From assembly GCA_035610835.1 (NCBI GenBank), contig CM069441.1, forward strand, positions 101,367,606 to 101,431,605: a stretch of 64,000 bases of DNA. The letters run 5' to 3'. Below, in pieces: positions 13,201 through 28,200 of the stretch; the first letter of the stretch is position 1, and the number at the start of each line of letters is the position of its first letter. The position numbers were made by a program, and so were the translations under genes. The notes under the pieces were generated by a model, which worked only from the letters and a program-made list of their open reading frames with translations, was not told where the DNA came from and ran no database searches. The DNA is from Ophiura sarsii. Taxonomy: Eukaryota; Echinodermata; Ophiuroidea; Amphilepidida; Ophiuridae.

Positions 13201-16200
13201 TGTATAAAGCAACACTCCCTATGCATAACTGTTGGGCAGTTTTACTAATACATACTGAAGGGCCAGAAAAACATACAAGGTTTTGACAGAACAGCAACGA
13301 TATATATTTAGCTCTATTCTGTTTCGTGTTTAAACTTATAGCCTTATTTCCATCCTCCCCGTCCACAAACCCCTGGATTTCTTTAATTTAATAATTTTTG
13401 TGTATATCCATTCTGTGGTGTCAAAATTCTGTAAATTAATCTGATCCAGGAGCATGAAAGAGGGACATAATTGTGTATGTGTGTGCGCAATACCATTGGA
13501 TTATTATGGGATAGATACGGAAGCAAGACATTTTCACAATCATATGGGGGTAGCATTACTATGGGATTATTATGGGATAGATAAGGAAGTAAGAAACTTC
13601 TGCACTGTACAGTAGAATGGGAATACTTTAGCCCTTGCAGAGCAATTTTGACCCACCAAAAATAAAGAGTTTAATTGTCAAATTATGAGAAAGGTTTTGA
13701 GGTCACATGTTTCAATTTGGTATAATTACAACAACATTTCCCTGCTTCATCATGATATGTGTATGTGAAACATGACCAAAACACTCCACCCTGCAGGCAT
13801 TTCATCTTTATTTTAATGAGAACATTTTTTTCCTCAACAAATTGCAATATTAATCACCTTTTATGTTGTGGTTAGATAGACAATTTACCTATTATATGAC
13901 AAATTAATACCCAATTTGTTTTCATTTGCATTCTTTGTTTTAGACAAGAGTACAGCATTTACTGAAAAAGAGGCGAACATGATGAAGTAACTCTGCCCCA
14001 TATATAAAAAATTAAAAACAATCAATTTTCAAAATGTACAAGCCCAATTCATTTGTTTATACTGGTAAAGTTAAAATCAAGCAATCTCACCACAAATTAA
14101 ATGATTTATCATGTTTATTTGGAATATTTACCTCTAATTTTACAATTTGTATATTTTTTGTTATTTTTGGTATTATGACATCCAAAAAAGATGTTTTTTT
14201 AAATACACTTAAATGAGCCTTTAGAAACCTGAAATGGATATTAAATTTGTATCATCCAAATAGGTTTTGATGAGTTTTTTAGCATGTGGGCCAAGGTTTC
14301 CCCTCCCCCATGTAGAGTAACTTTGGCCCACTCAAATATTAGGAAATTATCAAGAAAATACTTTTTTTTTCAATTCCAAAAGGAAAAGATGAGTGCAGAA
14401 GCTAGATGCTATCAACTAGTCTAGTCAAAAAAGAGTATCTACCATACAATTATTACTGCAAAAAACTGTAAAGCATGCCAATTTCGCGACATGAAATTTT
14501 CGCGAATTACCAATATTGGTCATTTTTCGGCATGAAAATGTCGTGATTGCAAATATCTTTACAGGCTGGCAGTCCTGGAACAAATTTTGTGCCATGAACA
14601 TTTCGCGAATTGGATGCCCTCGCGAAATTCCCGAAATTAAAATGCACACAAAATGTTCATGCTATACAGTATCTTCGTTCTATGTTATTGGTAATGGTTA
14701 CTATGGGATGATAGGATAGTGATGGGATGGATAAGGAAGCGATTATAGGGAAGTGACTTTGCTTACAAGTTACAACCAGTGTCAGTCCACTAGAGTACAT
14801 TGGCCTTGTTTGATTGTTATTAATACCAGACTCGCTATTTGGCTCAATTTCCTTCCTTGTACCAACCTACTCAAAAAAATGTAGCACTTCTTATTTTAAA
14901 TGATATTAATTTGAAACTATGCCAAATCTAAGATAAAACCCCCAATAAACAACATGTGACCTGCTCCCACAAAATTGGCATAAAGTCGTGGCAAAGATGT
15001 TGCTGAATTGAGGCAGCATAGCATATTATTGATTTGCCGTTTAAATTGTTGTTAGTATGGACCCATGGTCCCTTCTATTATAGGGGAATTCTAAAATAGC
15101 AGTATGTATTGTTATTTTAAGAGTATTACTAGCCATGCCTGGCTATTTGTTTTATAATCCCGCTATAATAAAAGGGCTTGGTCCATACTAACAACAAACG
15201 GCAAAAATCAATAACATGCTAACCTAGCTCAATTCAGCAACATCTTCGCCACGACTTTACGCCGATTTTGTGGAAGCAGGTCACATATGGGGTAGCAAAT
15301 CTTTTGAATTGCTTTGTTTTTCACGCTTTGACAGATTTAGCTAAAATGTCTGAAAAACAGGCAAATAAAAGGATTTTAGACCCAGACATTGACCAAATAA
15401 TGGCTTTGAAAAGGGGTCATTCATTTACCAGAGGGTGAAAAATGGGACCCTATTTGGCGGCACATCCCCGTAACCTCATATCCACTTTGTCAGGGCAGAT
15501 CAATGTTACACAATCTAGACTATTCCTTGGTCATGATGGACAGGTAGTTATTATTATGGGATGGAGAAAAAGCAAATATGTGTGGTTTGAAGAAAGTAGT
15601 TCTCTTCTGCTTGTAGCTTCTGTATGAGAAGGGCGTTTCGTGTACCAGTGCTCAGAAATCAAGATTAATAAAATGGATTGGTGATTTGCTGATTTATTTT
15701 GCATTTTCATCAATTTCTGATTTAATGAATCATATAACTAGCCACTTGTATACTGATATGGTAGCAATGATTACAAGTATCATGACTCTAAGGGAAAAAA
15801 TGTGTGTGGGCGTGTCCTCATGAGTTGCGTACGTGATATGTACCGGATACCTACTTGTTTCATTTGTGTATATTTTGAACTTACACAGTGTGACATTCTT
15901 AGAAATCACCATATTGTTCTTGTTTTATTATTCTTTTGCATTTACTTCCTTCTCAATGTTATTCACCCTTTATTCTGCACACACCCTTGCCTTTTAATCA
16001 GGGCTTATCTTGCCTATTAATGGTAGGTTTTATTAGAACACTTCATAAATGCTGTGACGTATGACTATGATGTTTGGAATTTGATTTTAAAAAAAAAGTC
16101 AACCAATTCAATGAAAATGATTACTCACTTACTTACTTCACCAATTTGCTATCTTTGATTTTGATATTTTTTCACTAAGAATAGATATATAACCCTTGTT

Positions 16201-19200
16201 AGGTTACACTTTTTTCATTGCACACTGGCTTGAATATTAAAGTGCGATATTACAAGAGAAAGTAGCAAATGTGAGGCACTGTATATCAACTGAATCTTTG
16301 AACAGCTTGGTAACAAGGTTGGGAGGTGGAAAACATGATTATTTCAAGGGTTTTATACGTGATAATGGCCTGCTTTGAGCCAACACTTACAGGGATTAAA
16401 CTTGGTCATTTTGGGAGAATGATAGAGGGAGAATGGGGAAAGAGGAGGACAGAAATGGGAAATGGATAAATAGAGGGGAGGAAGAAAAAAGGGGTAAAGA
16501 AGTTGGATAAAAGGGGTAAATTAACCTAATATAACCAAAAGTATATATCCATGAGCTGTCATTTTTAGGGTCTATGGTGACAGGCATCATAATGTGACAT
16601 AAATTAACAATTATTTAGTTTGGAACGACTCCATATATAGTTGGAAGGACCACCAGTTTGAGGTTTTTTTTCATAAATTGCCTATACTGAGAGTTCCAAG
16701 TTTTTTTTCACTCTCTTTCTTTTCATAAAGTTTGTTTATTCATAGAAACATATGGTAGCTATGCTATGGACCAAGTATTTTCCCATAATCGTTAAAGGAG
16801 GGGTCCTGCAAGCACAACATTGAGCATTATTTGTTAGAAAAATAATTATTGAGCCGAAATTGCGTAATTATATAGAACAAAACATCATACTAGGCACAAA
16901 AATGAATACAAACTGCCATCTCTCAACATGCAATTTTTAAAATTTGCGGCGATTGAAAGTCCCGGTATCGATGACGTCATGGGTATCGGTGCCCAAATTA
17001 TCGCATGTGCATTGTATAACTGTGAATTCATAGACATAGGGACTTTGAATCTACTAAAAATTGCATGTTGAGAGATGGTGTTTTTTTGTTGTTGTTGTCA
17101 TATTGTGTGGTGTTTTGTTCTATATTTTACAAAAGTTGGGCTCGATAGTTATTTTTCTAACATATAATGCATAATGTTGGGCTTGCGGGACCCCTCCATT
17201 AAAATGAAATGCTCATTGATAAGATGTAAATAGCTTCCAGTATTATGTCATCATTTCCAATCTCCTCCTTTGTGTATATTAGTTTGTAGGTTATAATGAA
17301 GAGATCCTTGATGTGAAATTCATGGGGAAGGATTGCAGTCATGTTGCCGTGGCGAGTAACAGCGAACAGATCCGTGTGTTTGAGTTGGCCTCTCATGGTT
17401 GCCAAATTCTGTCGGGACACACCAATATCGTGTTGGAACTGGATGTGTTTAAGAAAGGGCTGATGATGGCCAGTTGTTCAAAGGTGAGTTAGTTCCCCCC
17501 CCCCCCCCCCCCCCCTCCCCCAATAAAGAAGAAAAAAATCCAAATTGTTTGCCCTCCAGTTCCTGGCCCTGATATTCAGAATTGAACAACAACAACAAAA
17601 GTTTTACAATAATTTTCTAAATGCCAGGATTCCCCCCAATCTTTTTAACATTGTAAATATTTATTTTTTTGCTTTAAATTTTCCCTCAAACTTGTTCATG
17701 GTTCAATCATTTTTAAGGGTAAAAGTAGATACAAATGCCTAAATCCTTATTTGTAGGGCATTTTGGTTAGTTATTACTCATCATTTGACAGCCCTTTATA
17801 ATGACAATATTTAACCAATCTTTCCAGCCGATCCCTCTCATTGCAGAGGTTGGAGGGAAAACCAAACAATCTTTAAAAGCCTTAGCGTTGTTGGAAACAA
17901 AAGAGTTCTGGATGCTTAATATGATTTTTTGCATAATATATTAACAAACTATTGTTGCCAGTCAAAATTATTGAGTGTAACCATTTTACCTATGTTTGTC
18001 AAGTGATGCATTCCAATTTTTTTTTATATATTCCACACAAATTCGTTGATTTGGTGGAGTAGTGGAGTAAGAAATGCCACTTTGCATAACATGAAGTCAA
18101 ATTCAACCTGCAAACTATAGCCAGATGAATTTACTGGCGTTTACTTATTATGTTTTATTACAATCATTAGTTAATACATATGATATACTGTAAAAATTGC
18201 ATTTTTTATGCACATTCATTTTAGCATTTTTTGCACTAGAACCAGCTACCATGAAAATTATAACATGTGAATATATTTCTTTTGTGTAAAAATTAATCAT
18301 GTGAAAATTATAACTTTTACAGTAAATGTATACAAGTATTATGTTAGAAAATGGGCCCTGCATCAAATATTTCCAGCGTGATGGGTGTCTGATTGTGCCT
18401 GGCTGCATGCGCACGCACGCAAAGTGTTGCGCAATCTATTGATCTACATCCCATGGTCCAAATGAGCAACCAACAAAAAAGTGCTACAGGCAGATGGACC
18501 TCTCAGGTTATGTGGGTCACTCAGGCTTCTCCCAAAAATAAAATGCAATAAAAAATCCTTTAAAAAGGAATGGGCGCTCAAACGAACATTCTTCATTTGA
18601 TTAATTACAAATATATGAAATAGTTAAATCAAGATAGGATTTTTGATTAATTACAAATATATTAAATAGATAAATCTAGATAGGATTGTAAGATAGATTA
18701 TTATATTATAATAATTTGGTCCTGAAGAAGTCAGAGCTAATCCTGACGAAAGTTTGACAGTCTTAAACTTGTCCGCCAGCGAACCTGTTAAGCTCTAGAT
18801 AGGATGTTGACATTATTTATATATTTATTTATTATCTTATTTATTGGACTAAAAAAAGATATTTCCCCCAAATAACGCAAAAAATCATGAAAATCTGTAA
18901 AAACTGTTTCCATTTTTGGACTAAAAAGGATATTCCATTAATGTCTGGAATTTGGGTCGGTGTTTATTTGCACATGAACATTTTAGTCCCCATTTGGTTT
19001 TGTAAGGCCAGTTAAACAGGGGGGGGGGTTGTCTCCTTATGCCAAATTTTATTCAGGAATCTTATTCAATATCACACCAAATTGACTTTCAGGACAATAC
19101 AGTAAGACTATGGAGAATGGACAGTGATAGTGGCATTGTATATTGTGTGGCTGTTGGAAAAGGACATACACATTCAGTAGGAACTGTAGCTACTTCTAGG

Positions 19201-22200
19201 TAGGTTGTATTCTAATATGATTGTTTAAAGATCTGTGAACGCCCTCATTCATTAACTTTTCCTTGGCCAATCAATGGACTAGTAGTAGAGAAGGGATGAT
19301 TAATCTAAAGATCCTCGACTGATTGAGGTGTGAGAAAATATATGACAGCTGGAAAATGAGAATGATTTGTCAAATAAATTGTTTAGAGTAAATCAATAGG
19401 TGGGTGTAAGTCACTATAATTGTATAATTGTCCGGGAAAAATGGTTGGCTCTGAAAAGAATCATTTAGTGTTGTCTAGCTGTGGTTGATTGTCATAGATT
19501 TGAACCCAAAGGCTTTTTTGTTGATAGATTGTTAACTTGATTTTCATTCTATTTGATTAATATCTTGATTCATACATTTTATCCAAGGATTCTATTGTGA
19601 TGATTTTATGTGTTGCTTGATTAGCATCTTGCTTAAAGGTAGATGACCCGATCACATTTCCGTAACACAGAATTATTTCAAACATATTTTCATATCATAT
19701 GAAAGCTCATATTTTTCTCATCATCATACTGAAATTTGATGGCCTAATTCGGTATAATGACAGAGAAATCTACGAAATAGCGTTGAATTACCGCGAATGG
19801 TGGTTACCACCGATATAGTTTGTGTACTACTCAATGGGTACAGTTCACAGCATCTTGTGCGTCTAAAATAAGAACCATAATAGCTATGCATCTCAAATTT
19901 TGGGACACAACGTTTTTAAGGATGACCTTTCATGTAGAATAGAAAACTTCAAGTTGAAAATCAGAACATCTACCTTTAATTGACACAGCATCTTACTGTG
20001 ATTACTATCTCATGTGATTTATATCCTGATTATATATTTGAATTGCAGGTTATCCTCACATTTTCTAGTGAGTGGTAGCGAAGATCAAACCATCAAGGTC
20101 TGGTCTATACCAACGGACTTGCCAACAGAGTCGGGTGAACCTTTGGTGCAGCTCAAAGTCAAATTTGCTGAAAAAGCGCATGAAAAGGTATGTATTTGGT
20201 AGGGTCTTATGTAGAATAAGGACACATGATGAGTTTTGAGAGAGTTTGCTTAAGGTAAAAGCTGCTATTGTTTTAATATATTTTGAGTGGATACTTTTTA
20301 AAAGATGAATTTTTGTAACAGCTTTTGACATCCAACATTTGTTGTAATTATCATATCAAATTGTCCTTGAATTAGGAAAAAAGGGGGCATTTGAACTAAA
20401 TGTGTCCTCGTTTTTACGCAAAAAAATGGGTCTTTTTAGAAAGTGTCCTTGATGTGATAATAAAGGGGTGTTTTTAAAGACAAAAGGTCCTCGTTTTTGC
20501 ACAAAAAAAGGGGGGGTTATTTTAGAATGTGTCCTTGATATGGTAAAAAGGGGTGTTTTGTGAAAACAAAATGTCCTCGTTCTCGCGCAAAAAAGGGGGT
20601 CAAATTAGCAAAATGGTCCTTGAAACGCCGTTAAATAGGGGTATTTCGAACTCCTGGAATAATCATGCGTTACCCCTCTGAATATGAAGTGAAACCACCA
20701 GGGGAAAATATGGGTTAGAATCGACCTAACAAACATAAAAACAGGAAAACACTCACAAAAGCACACAAAAACACTACATTTTTCCAGTCCATTTAGTGGC
20801 AAATATTTTTAAGTATGCTGCATACAATATGTTCAAAATGTAAAGAGCATCTTAAAAGAATTGTATTGATTTATTTTATTCCAGGATATCAACTCTGTAG
20901 CAATATCACCTAATGACAAACTGCTTGCGACCGGCTCCCAGGACAGGACTGCCAAGCTGTGGCACCTGGATCAAGAGGTCATGTTGGGGTCATTCAGGGG
21001 TCATAAAAGAGGCATATGGTGTGTTAAATTCTCCCCTACTGATCAGGTAAGTCATGTTCATTTTGTTGATTTTGATCAAGAGGTCATGTTGAGGTCAATG
21101 TCCTAGATGTGGTATATTGGTTATGCTGGTTCCCTGCATCAATGGGCTCCACACAACTTATCCATAGATGCAGGTACGCACCGATTTCCACTCAAAGCTG
21201 ATTTGCTGGCATAAAAGTCATGCATTTTCATGATTGACGAAAAATGGATCCACAAATAAATTCGATCAAGCCAGCTTCACGCTTAGTATGATAACAAATT
21301 TGCTGATTGGCACAAACTACATGTTTATCTGCGCTAACCACAGCGCCGGACTTCACACACATGTGGTATCTCAGCTACAGTGTGTTGATCGTTATTTACC
21401 TTATGCCATAACAGAGCGTTGGTAACAATGTGTTGAGTTACGGTTACGGACGGCAAATGCAAACCCTGTACATGCACCTATGGATGAGTTGGCCCGGGGA
21501 TCCAGGGTGCAGGGAACCAGCATATATATTGGTGTGTTTAATTCCCCCTCCCCATTGCAGGCAAGTCAAGAGGTCATGCTGGGTTTTCAAGGGTCATAGA
21601 AGGGTTATGGTGTGTAAAATATCCCCTTTGATCAGGTAATCAAGTGGTCATTCTCAGGTCACAGAAAGGTCATGCTGGGGTCATTCAGGAGTCATAAAAT
21701 GGGCATATGTTGTCAAATGGCCCATATTGACCAGGTAAGCCTTGTTAATTTGGTGTGAACCTCGATAATGGCAGCGGAGAAGATGAAAGGAAATAATTGA
21801 TTGCCGATACTTGGTAGTATATTTTAACGGAATACATCGTATTGAAAACTGGAAACCATCGCTCTACCGTTGCTCATTTTACGCTGCCAGTAGCTGGATT
21901 CATTTTGTGTACCTGGATTATAAGTTCACTTTGGGTTAGGTTATGATTAGGTATGATCATCAACAGGGCCTGGGCATGCATACCTGGATTTATACCCTGG
22001 AATATTTTCATAACATCATATTATTTTAAATTGGTATTATGAGGAAGGAAATTCACACTTTTGATCATGAACTTATTAAGATGTATGGGCATGCATACCT
22101 GGATTTATACCCTGCAATATTTTCATAACATCATATTATTTTAAATTGGTATTACGAGTAAGGAAATTCACACTTTTGAGCATGAACTTAATAAGATGTA

Positions 22201-25200
22201 ATCATGAAAATAATGATTTTTGTTGTTAACAGTTGACCATTGCATTATCATGTTACACTTATTTTAGTAAAGCCTCCTATTTTAAAGCCAATCCACAGGG
22301 TGGTCGATTTATCAAGCCATTCATGAATGTATTCATCTGAAGCACACTCCCATAACGGGGGAGCGTGTTGGCGCAGCGGTTGTTCCCTCGCCTTGCACCA
22401 ATGAAACCCGGGTTCAATTCTGTGCACGACCGGGCTTTATGTGCATTTGGTTTATCACGATCCATGCATGCTCTTGCAGGTTTTCTCCGGGTTCTCCGGT
22501 TTCCTCCTGCTCTCAAAATCAGTGATCAGTTGTTTCGGTTATCAAAAACTTCCTTGACCCAAAGGTATTTGGGGAGCTGCATTGAAAATGGTGTATGTTA
22601 CAATCTAACTGCGGATAGGTTTGCGCTAGAAATTGGCAGCACCCTAGTTGATGCGACCTGATTCTGATGATCATCAGCAGCAAAATTACAGCGCTTTGAG
22701 CCATTTGGAAAAGGCGCTATATAAATACTGATTATTATTATTATTATTAACGTAACCCATCATAGGGGTTTGTAGCAATAAAGCTAACATGTCGCGCTTA
22801 CAAAATTAAATTTTCTGAGCCTATAGTGTGTCCAAAAAAACTTGGTCCAAAAACTGCAGAGCTTATAACTTGAAAAGTTGAAAATGTAGCTGCTGTGCTT
22901 TGTATTTAGGGATATAAAGGTAAATATGCCTGACCTTACTTAATTGGTGATATTGTGAGACAAATCGAATGGCAACTTCTGAAATACAAAGCTTTCAATA
23001 GAGCGTGGTCAGATCCTGTTGTTTCCAGTTTATTGTGCGTTGTGTGCAAGTTTTCCTTGCATGGTGTTTATTCAGAAAAAACTGGTTCTGATCATGCTGT
23101 ATTTAAAGCTTTAATTTTCAAGAACCTTACATACGATTGGCCTCATAATTTCACCTATTAATGTCAGATATATTTACTTTCATATCCCTAAATATGAATT
23201 AACCGTGTTTCCTACATTGACACCGTTCTTCTGCTGGATCTTGTTGGATTTAGCAGAGTTAAATCAGTTTTCCCCTTGAATTTAGGCTTTTTGTAACTCA
23301 TAATTCTATTTATTTCCAGTCATTTTATGATTTTTCCGACATTCACGTGCCTTTTCAGGTTTTTCACCAGTTTCATTGATTGGCATCTCTGAATCAGCCT
23401 GTTAACAATACTATGTGTTCAATATTGCCATCCTGTGGATTGGCTTTACAATACCGGTCTTTAAAGGAAGTGTCCCGCAAGCACAACATTGAGCATTATT
23501 TGTTAGAAAAATAATTATCGAGCCGAAATTACTTAATTATATAGACACCATACCAGTCACAAAAATGAATAAAAACTGCCATCACTCAACATGCAATTTT
23601 AAAAATTCATGGCGATCGAAAGTCCCGGTGTCGATGATGTCACGGGTATCGGTGCTAAAATTTGCGCATGTGCATTGTATAACTATGACATCATCGACAC
23701 TGGGACTTTCGATCGCCGCGAATTAAAAAAAGTGCGTGTTGAGAGATTGCGGTTTTTATTTGTTTTGTCATAAGTGTGGTGTTTTGTTCTATATAATAAG
23801 TTGGGCTCGATAGTTATTTTTCTAACATATAATGTTTGCGGGACACCTCCTTTAATAAGATTGTAACATTATGACGTAATGCTCAAATTCAAAAATTGCA
23901 TCGTCTTTTTAGCGCCATCATTGGATTTGAATATTCAATTTCAAGCCTTGAATTTGTATGGCGCTATTATGAAAAAAGTTCCCTTTCTTTCTGACCCGCC
24001 CTGTACAGCAATATTAATTTGCAACCCATCACATCAACCAGTTGTCTCCAAAAAGGGAAATGTTTATTTTAATTTCATGTTACAAACTTAATTTTTAGCT
24101 TTGAAATGACACCTAACTTAGTGAATCTGAACATAAAAGACAACATTTTATGATGCTTGAGACTGATAATTTCCTTTTATTTTCTATATTTTTCTCATCT
24201 TTTGTTGTTCTTTTCTACAAATTAGGTTTGCCGCCAACTGTTTCTTGACATTTGTTCTTGATTTTATCTCAAGGCAATTGTTATGGTGCATAAAAGTACA
24301 AAAATAATTTAGCTCAAACAATTCCACTTGTACAGCACTGTATAGCAGGAAACGTAACATTGATCTGTAAGATTGCGAAGGGTTTGAAGTCATGGATTAA
24401 TATACAGGCATTCAAAACCAAAATATAACACAAATGGCAACATTTCTCAAAATTGCAAAATTGCTCAAATCCATCAAATGGTGAATAAACAATGTATGAG
24501 TTTCTAGGTCTTGAAGCTAGACTTCCTGTCTTTCCTCTCTTAAATTGGACCTTAATTCCTTGTTGCTTAGCAACCATAGTTTCGATAGAACCATTTGATA
24601 CACGCTACTGTTAAACAAAAGCGTCCAAATACATTGTGGTTTTTAGTTCCTTGTTTATATTTGGCTGAAACCCCCATATCAGACTAGGAAGGTTAGTAGC
24701 AGTTTGGGCATTTCAAATCAAATCAAATCAAACTTTATTTCAACAGCATCATTCATTAATACAAACATGCATATAGACACATGAATGACACTACGGACAT
24801 GGTCAAGAGGGCAAAAAGCCTGTAGCAAAATTTAAGACTGGTTAAATGACTTTTAAATTATGGTTTTGTCTATATTTTCATAAATAACTAATAACTCAAT
24901 TTAGCCTAAAATGTCACTTACAACATTTTGCATTCCCATAGCGATAACATCAAATTGGTTAAACCTGTTTACAGCAGCGAAAGAATTTTTGAAGAGCGTC
25001 GCGCACAAACTCTTGAATGGCACAATATTGCGCGTATTGACGCAGTGTTATTGTATGTGTGACGCTTGCATATGCCAAAATCTCACGCTTACGCCTGGAT
25101 TACTTTTGCGCGCGAATAGATACAAATCAACGAAAATTTCTCGCCAATTTGGTACTGATTGAACTATAGTAAATTTGATTTCAATTGATTTCTGAAGTGT

Positions 25201-28200
25201 TTCCTGCTATTGCATTTTTAATAATATATTGTGCAAAGAAGTACAAGTAGAAGTACAATTTCTTAATGCACAACTTGGGCTATTCCATAGCAATGTTAAT
25301 AATGTAAACTCTCTAGGTTAGTATACCGAATTTCCGATTTTATTTATTTATGCTTACTTTATTGAGGGTAATATTCTTCAGTGACTTGCAATGCTTTTCA
25401 AGCAGGCCCCCATTTCGATAGATACATATATACATACATAAACGTTCAAAGTTTAGACCTTCCGAGAAAGGGAGTCGTTTATTGTGAGTTTCATGCCAAT
25501 AAGGCAATCGTCATCGTCTCAAAATAACGACTCCCTTTCTCGGAAGGTCTAAACTTTGAACTTTTACAAAGCTCTCCTGTTTGGGATTGAGCACTTTTAT
25601 TCAAAAGATATAATCAGGAATTCTATTAATTTTGGGATAGGAAAGTGCTATATACTGATGTACGTAGCGAAAACGGTCACTTTTGCATATTTACATAAAT
25701 TATGGTAATCGTCAGGAATGCGTCCGTGACCGGCGTTTAACGAGTTTAACCATGGTTTAACCATGTCTAACGTCATTTTTAGTCGGCATAGGTTTGGTGG
25801 CGCTGCTCTCGCGGTAGATTTACGCAGACGACGGTGGCCACGCGAAACCTACATTTTGAATTCATATTGGAATAACACATAAACGCGAATGTTAATCTTA
25901 TAATTTTGACAAATTCATCATAATTAGAAGAATTTTCATCGTTAAGTGGGCTATGACTGTTAAAAATATTTCAAAATGGTGCACTCCCGTTGTCATATTG
26001 GGTCATCTGAGAGACGCGTGGCCAGCGTCGTGTCGTCTGCTACAATCACGCCTGATCGATATAGCGCCACCAATTCTATGCTGACTAAATTTTAATTTAA
26101 AAGTGGCTTCCGATCGGCAAGCTGAGTGGCACACCCCTGATATAATAGTCTAACCATGAAGTGCCGATATTCATGAATTTATGTTAATTATATACATACA
26201 TACATACATACAGGGTGTATCAAAAAAATTAGGACACTTTTTGATGACGGTTCAAATCCTTGTTAAATCACTGAAGCATGACCAAATTTTATTTTAATGT
26301 AAAGAACAACCAATAAAGATAAAATCCTGAAAAGATGAGAACAATCCATTATAAATTAAGGAAATTGTGACCTATTAGGCAAGGCACTCTATTTTGTAGA
26401 ATGTACAATGGTCATTCACACAGTAATAGTAACATTAACGCGCACACTATTAATGCCAATTCTACTTCTTATCATGCTAATGAACCATCTACAGTGGGTT
26501 CGAGAACTTTTTTTAATTTGCACAGAATATGCATGCATCTGATTTGTGGATTAGGCCTATTTAGCCAGTATTGATTTGTGCCAGAATTAAATGGATTACC
26601 AAACTAATCTTTGCTATTGACTGATATGTTATTTTCTATGTTTATAATTATTGAAACGTATTGAAACGTAAACCATGTTATTTACTGGTCTATACATGTA
26701 AATCCCATTGTACAAACCAGTAAATGACATGGTTTACGCAAAGTACGCTAGTTTTCTTATTTTGAATCGGATTGAGCTCATATCTTCAGGACATCATAAT
26801 AATTAATTGGGCTTTACATTGAGACTAAATTGGTCATGGTCCAATGATCATAACAAGTATTACACCGTCATGAAAAAGTGTCCTAATTTTTTTGATACAC
26901 CCTGTATAACATGCATGCAAATGTTATACTTTATATAATACAAATTTTTATTAAATTAAATTATAAAGGAGTAGAAATGTGACATATTTTCTAAGTCAGT
27001 ACGGATAGATGGTGATAAACTGTTCCATAGATGGCCATATCTGAAGAGAAAATTGTGCATACCAGAATTAGAGTTGACTTTAGAAATGATTAAAGCATTA
27101 CTTGTATATTTCTGGTAGTATGATTTTGATAGTTATGTACAAATTTAAAATTGGATGATAAATAGATTTGACTAATATCTTTTAAACATTTGAATACAAT
27201 AATAAGCACTTGTATTTTCCACCTATCACTTAGTTTTATCCACTGAAGTAAGTTCATCATATCATTTATTGGTGTTCTGATATCAGCAGATAATATTGTT
27301 CTGGCTAAACGGTTTTGTAAGATCTGTAGTCTAGCTTGATATGAATTGGAACAGTTGGACCATACTGGGCTGGCATAATCAAAATGAGGAATTACAAGAG
27401 CATTGGATAACATCATAAGAGTCGGATGGGGAAGAAAGTGCTTTACACGACGAATAAGACCAATTCTCTTAGAAATATTATTTGCTAAGTAATCTACATG
27501 TGATGACCAAGAAATGATACTATCAAATTTAAAACCAAGAGATTTACATTCTCTAACCATTTTCAATCATAGTATCATTATAGGCGAGTGAAATATCTCG
27601 GTTTGATGCTAAATCTGATATCTGTTAATCTAATCTGATATACCTTCCCTCCCACTCCCCCGGTATTTTACACTATCTTTATCATTTGTTTGTGTATATT
27701 TCAGGCTTTGGCAACAAGTTCAGCCGACGGTACCATCAAAATATGGGCGCTTACCAATTTTAGCTGTGTTAAGGTAAGACTTGAAATTGTGAAATTTAGA
27801 GGTTATAATAATAATAATACATAGAACCTTTTAAGCGCCTTACGTTGTAAACAGCCTCAAGGCGCTGCACATAAAAATCTTAAAAACTACAGAAACTCTT
27901 AAAAACTACAACAGAACAGAAATATATACAATCAATACTAAAATAAACTAACACCAGATAGTCAATACAAATATATAACTCAGTAAAATTTATGTGGGAA
28001 CCATCATATCAAATGGAACAAGTTAGGTTGGATGATGGGATGGAAGGATGGGTCAATATTATAAGTAATGATATCGAGGATTGACAACCAGAAAGATGTA
28101 ACTCGCATTTTGGTTGTTTTGAGATTGGTACCAACCAAAAAAAGGTTTCTAAATACCAAAAAGACTTACCCAATATTATAAAATAGTTTCATCAGGAATT

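Noticed and set aside
17276..17292. TTTGTAG at 17284-17290 as the acceptor of TBL3 exon 7
   Set aside because: It would remove the codons for FVG and shift the frame. The AG at 17281-17282 keeps the phase from exon 6 and restores the family sequence.
22955..23161. A small protein gene
   Set aside because: The frame lies within an inverted-repeat element and has no recognisable domain or promoter.
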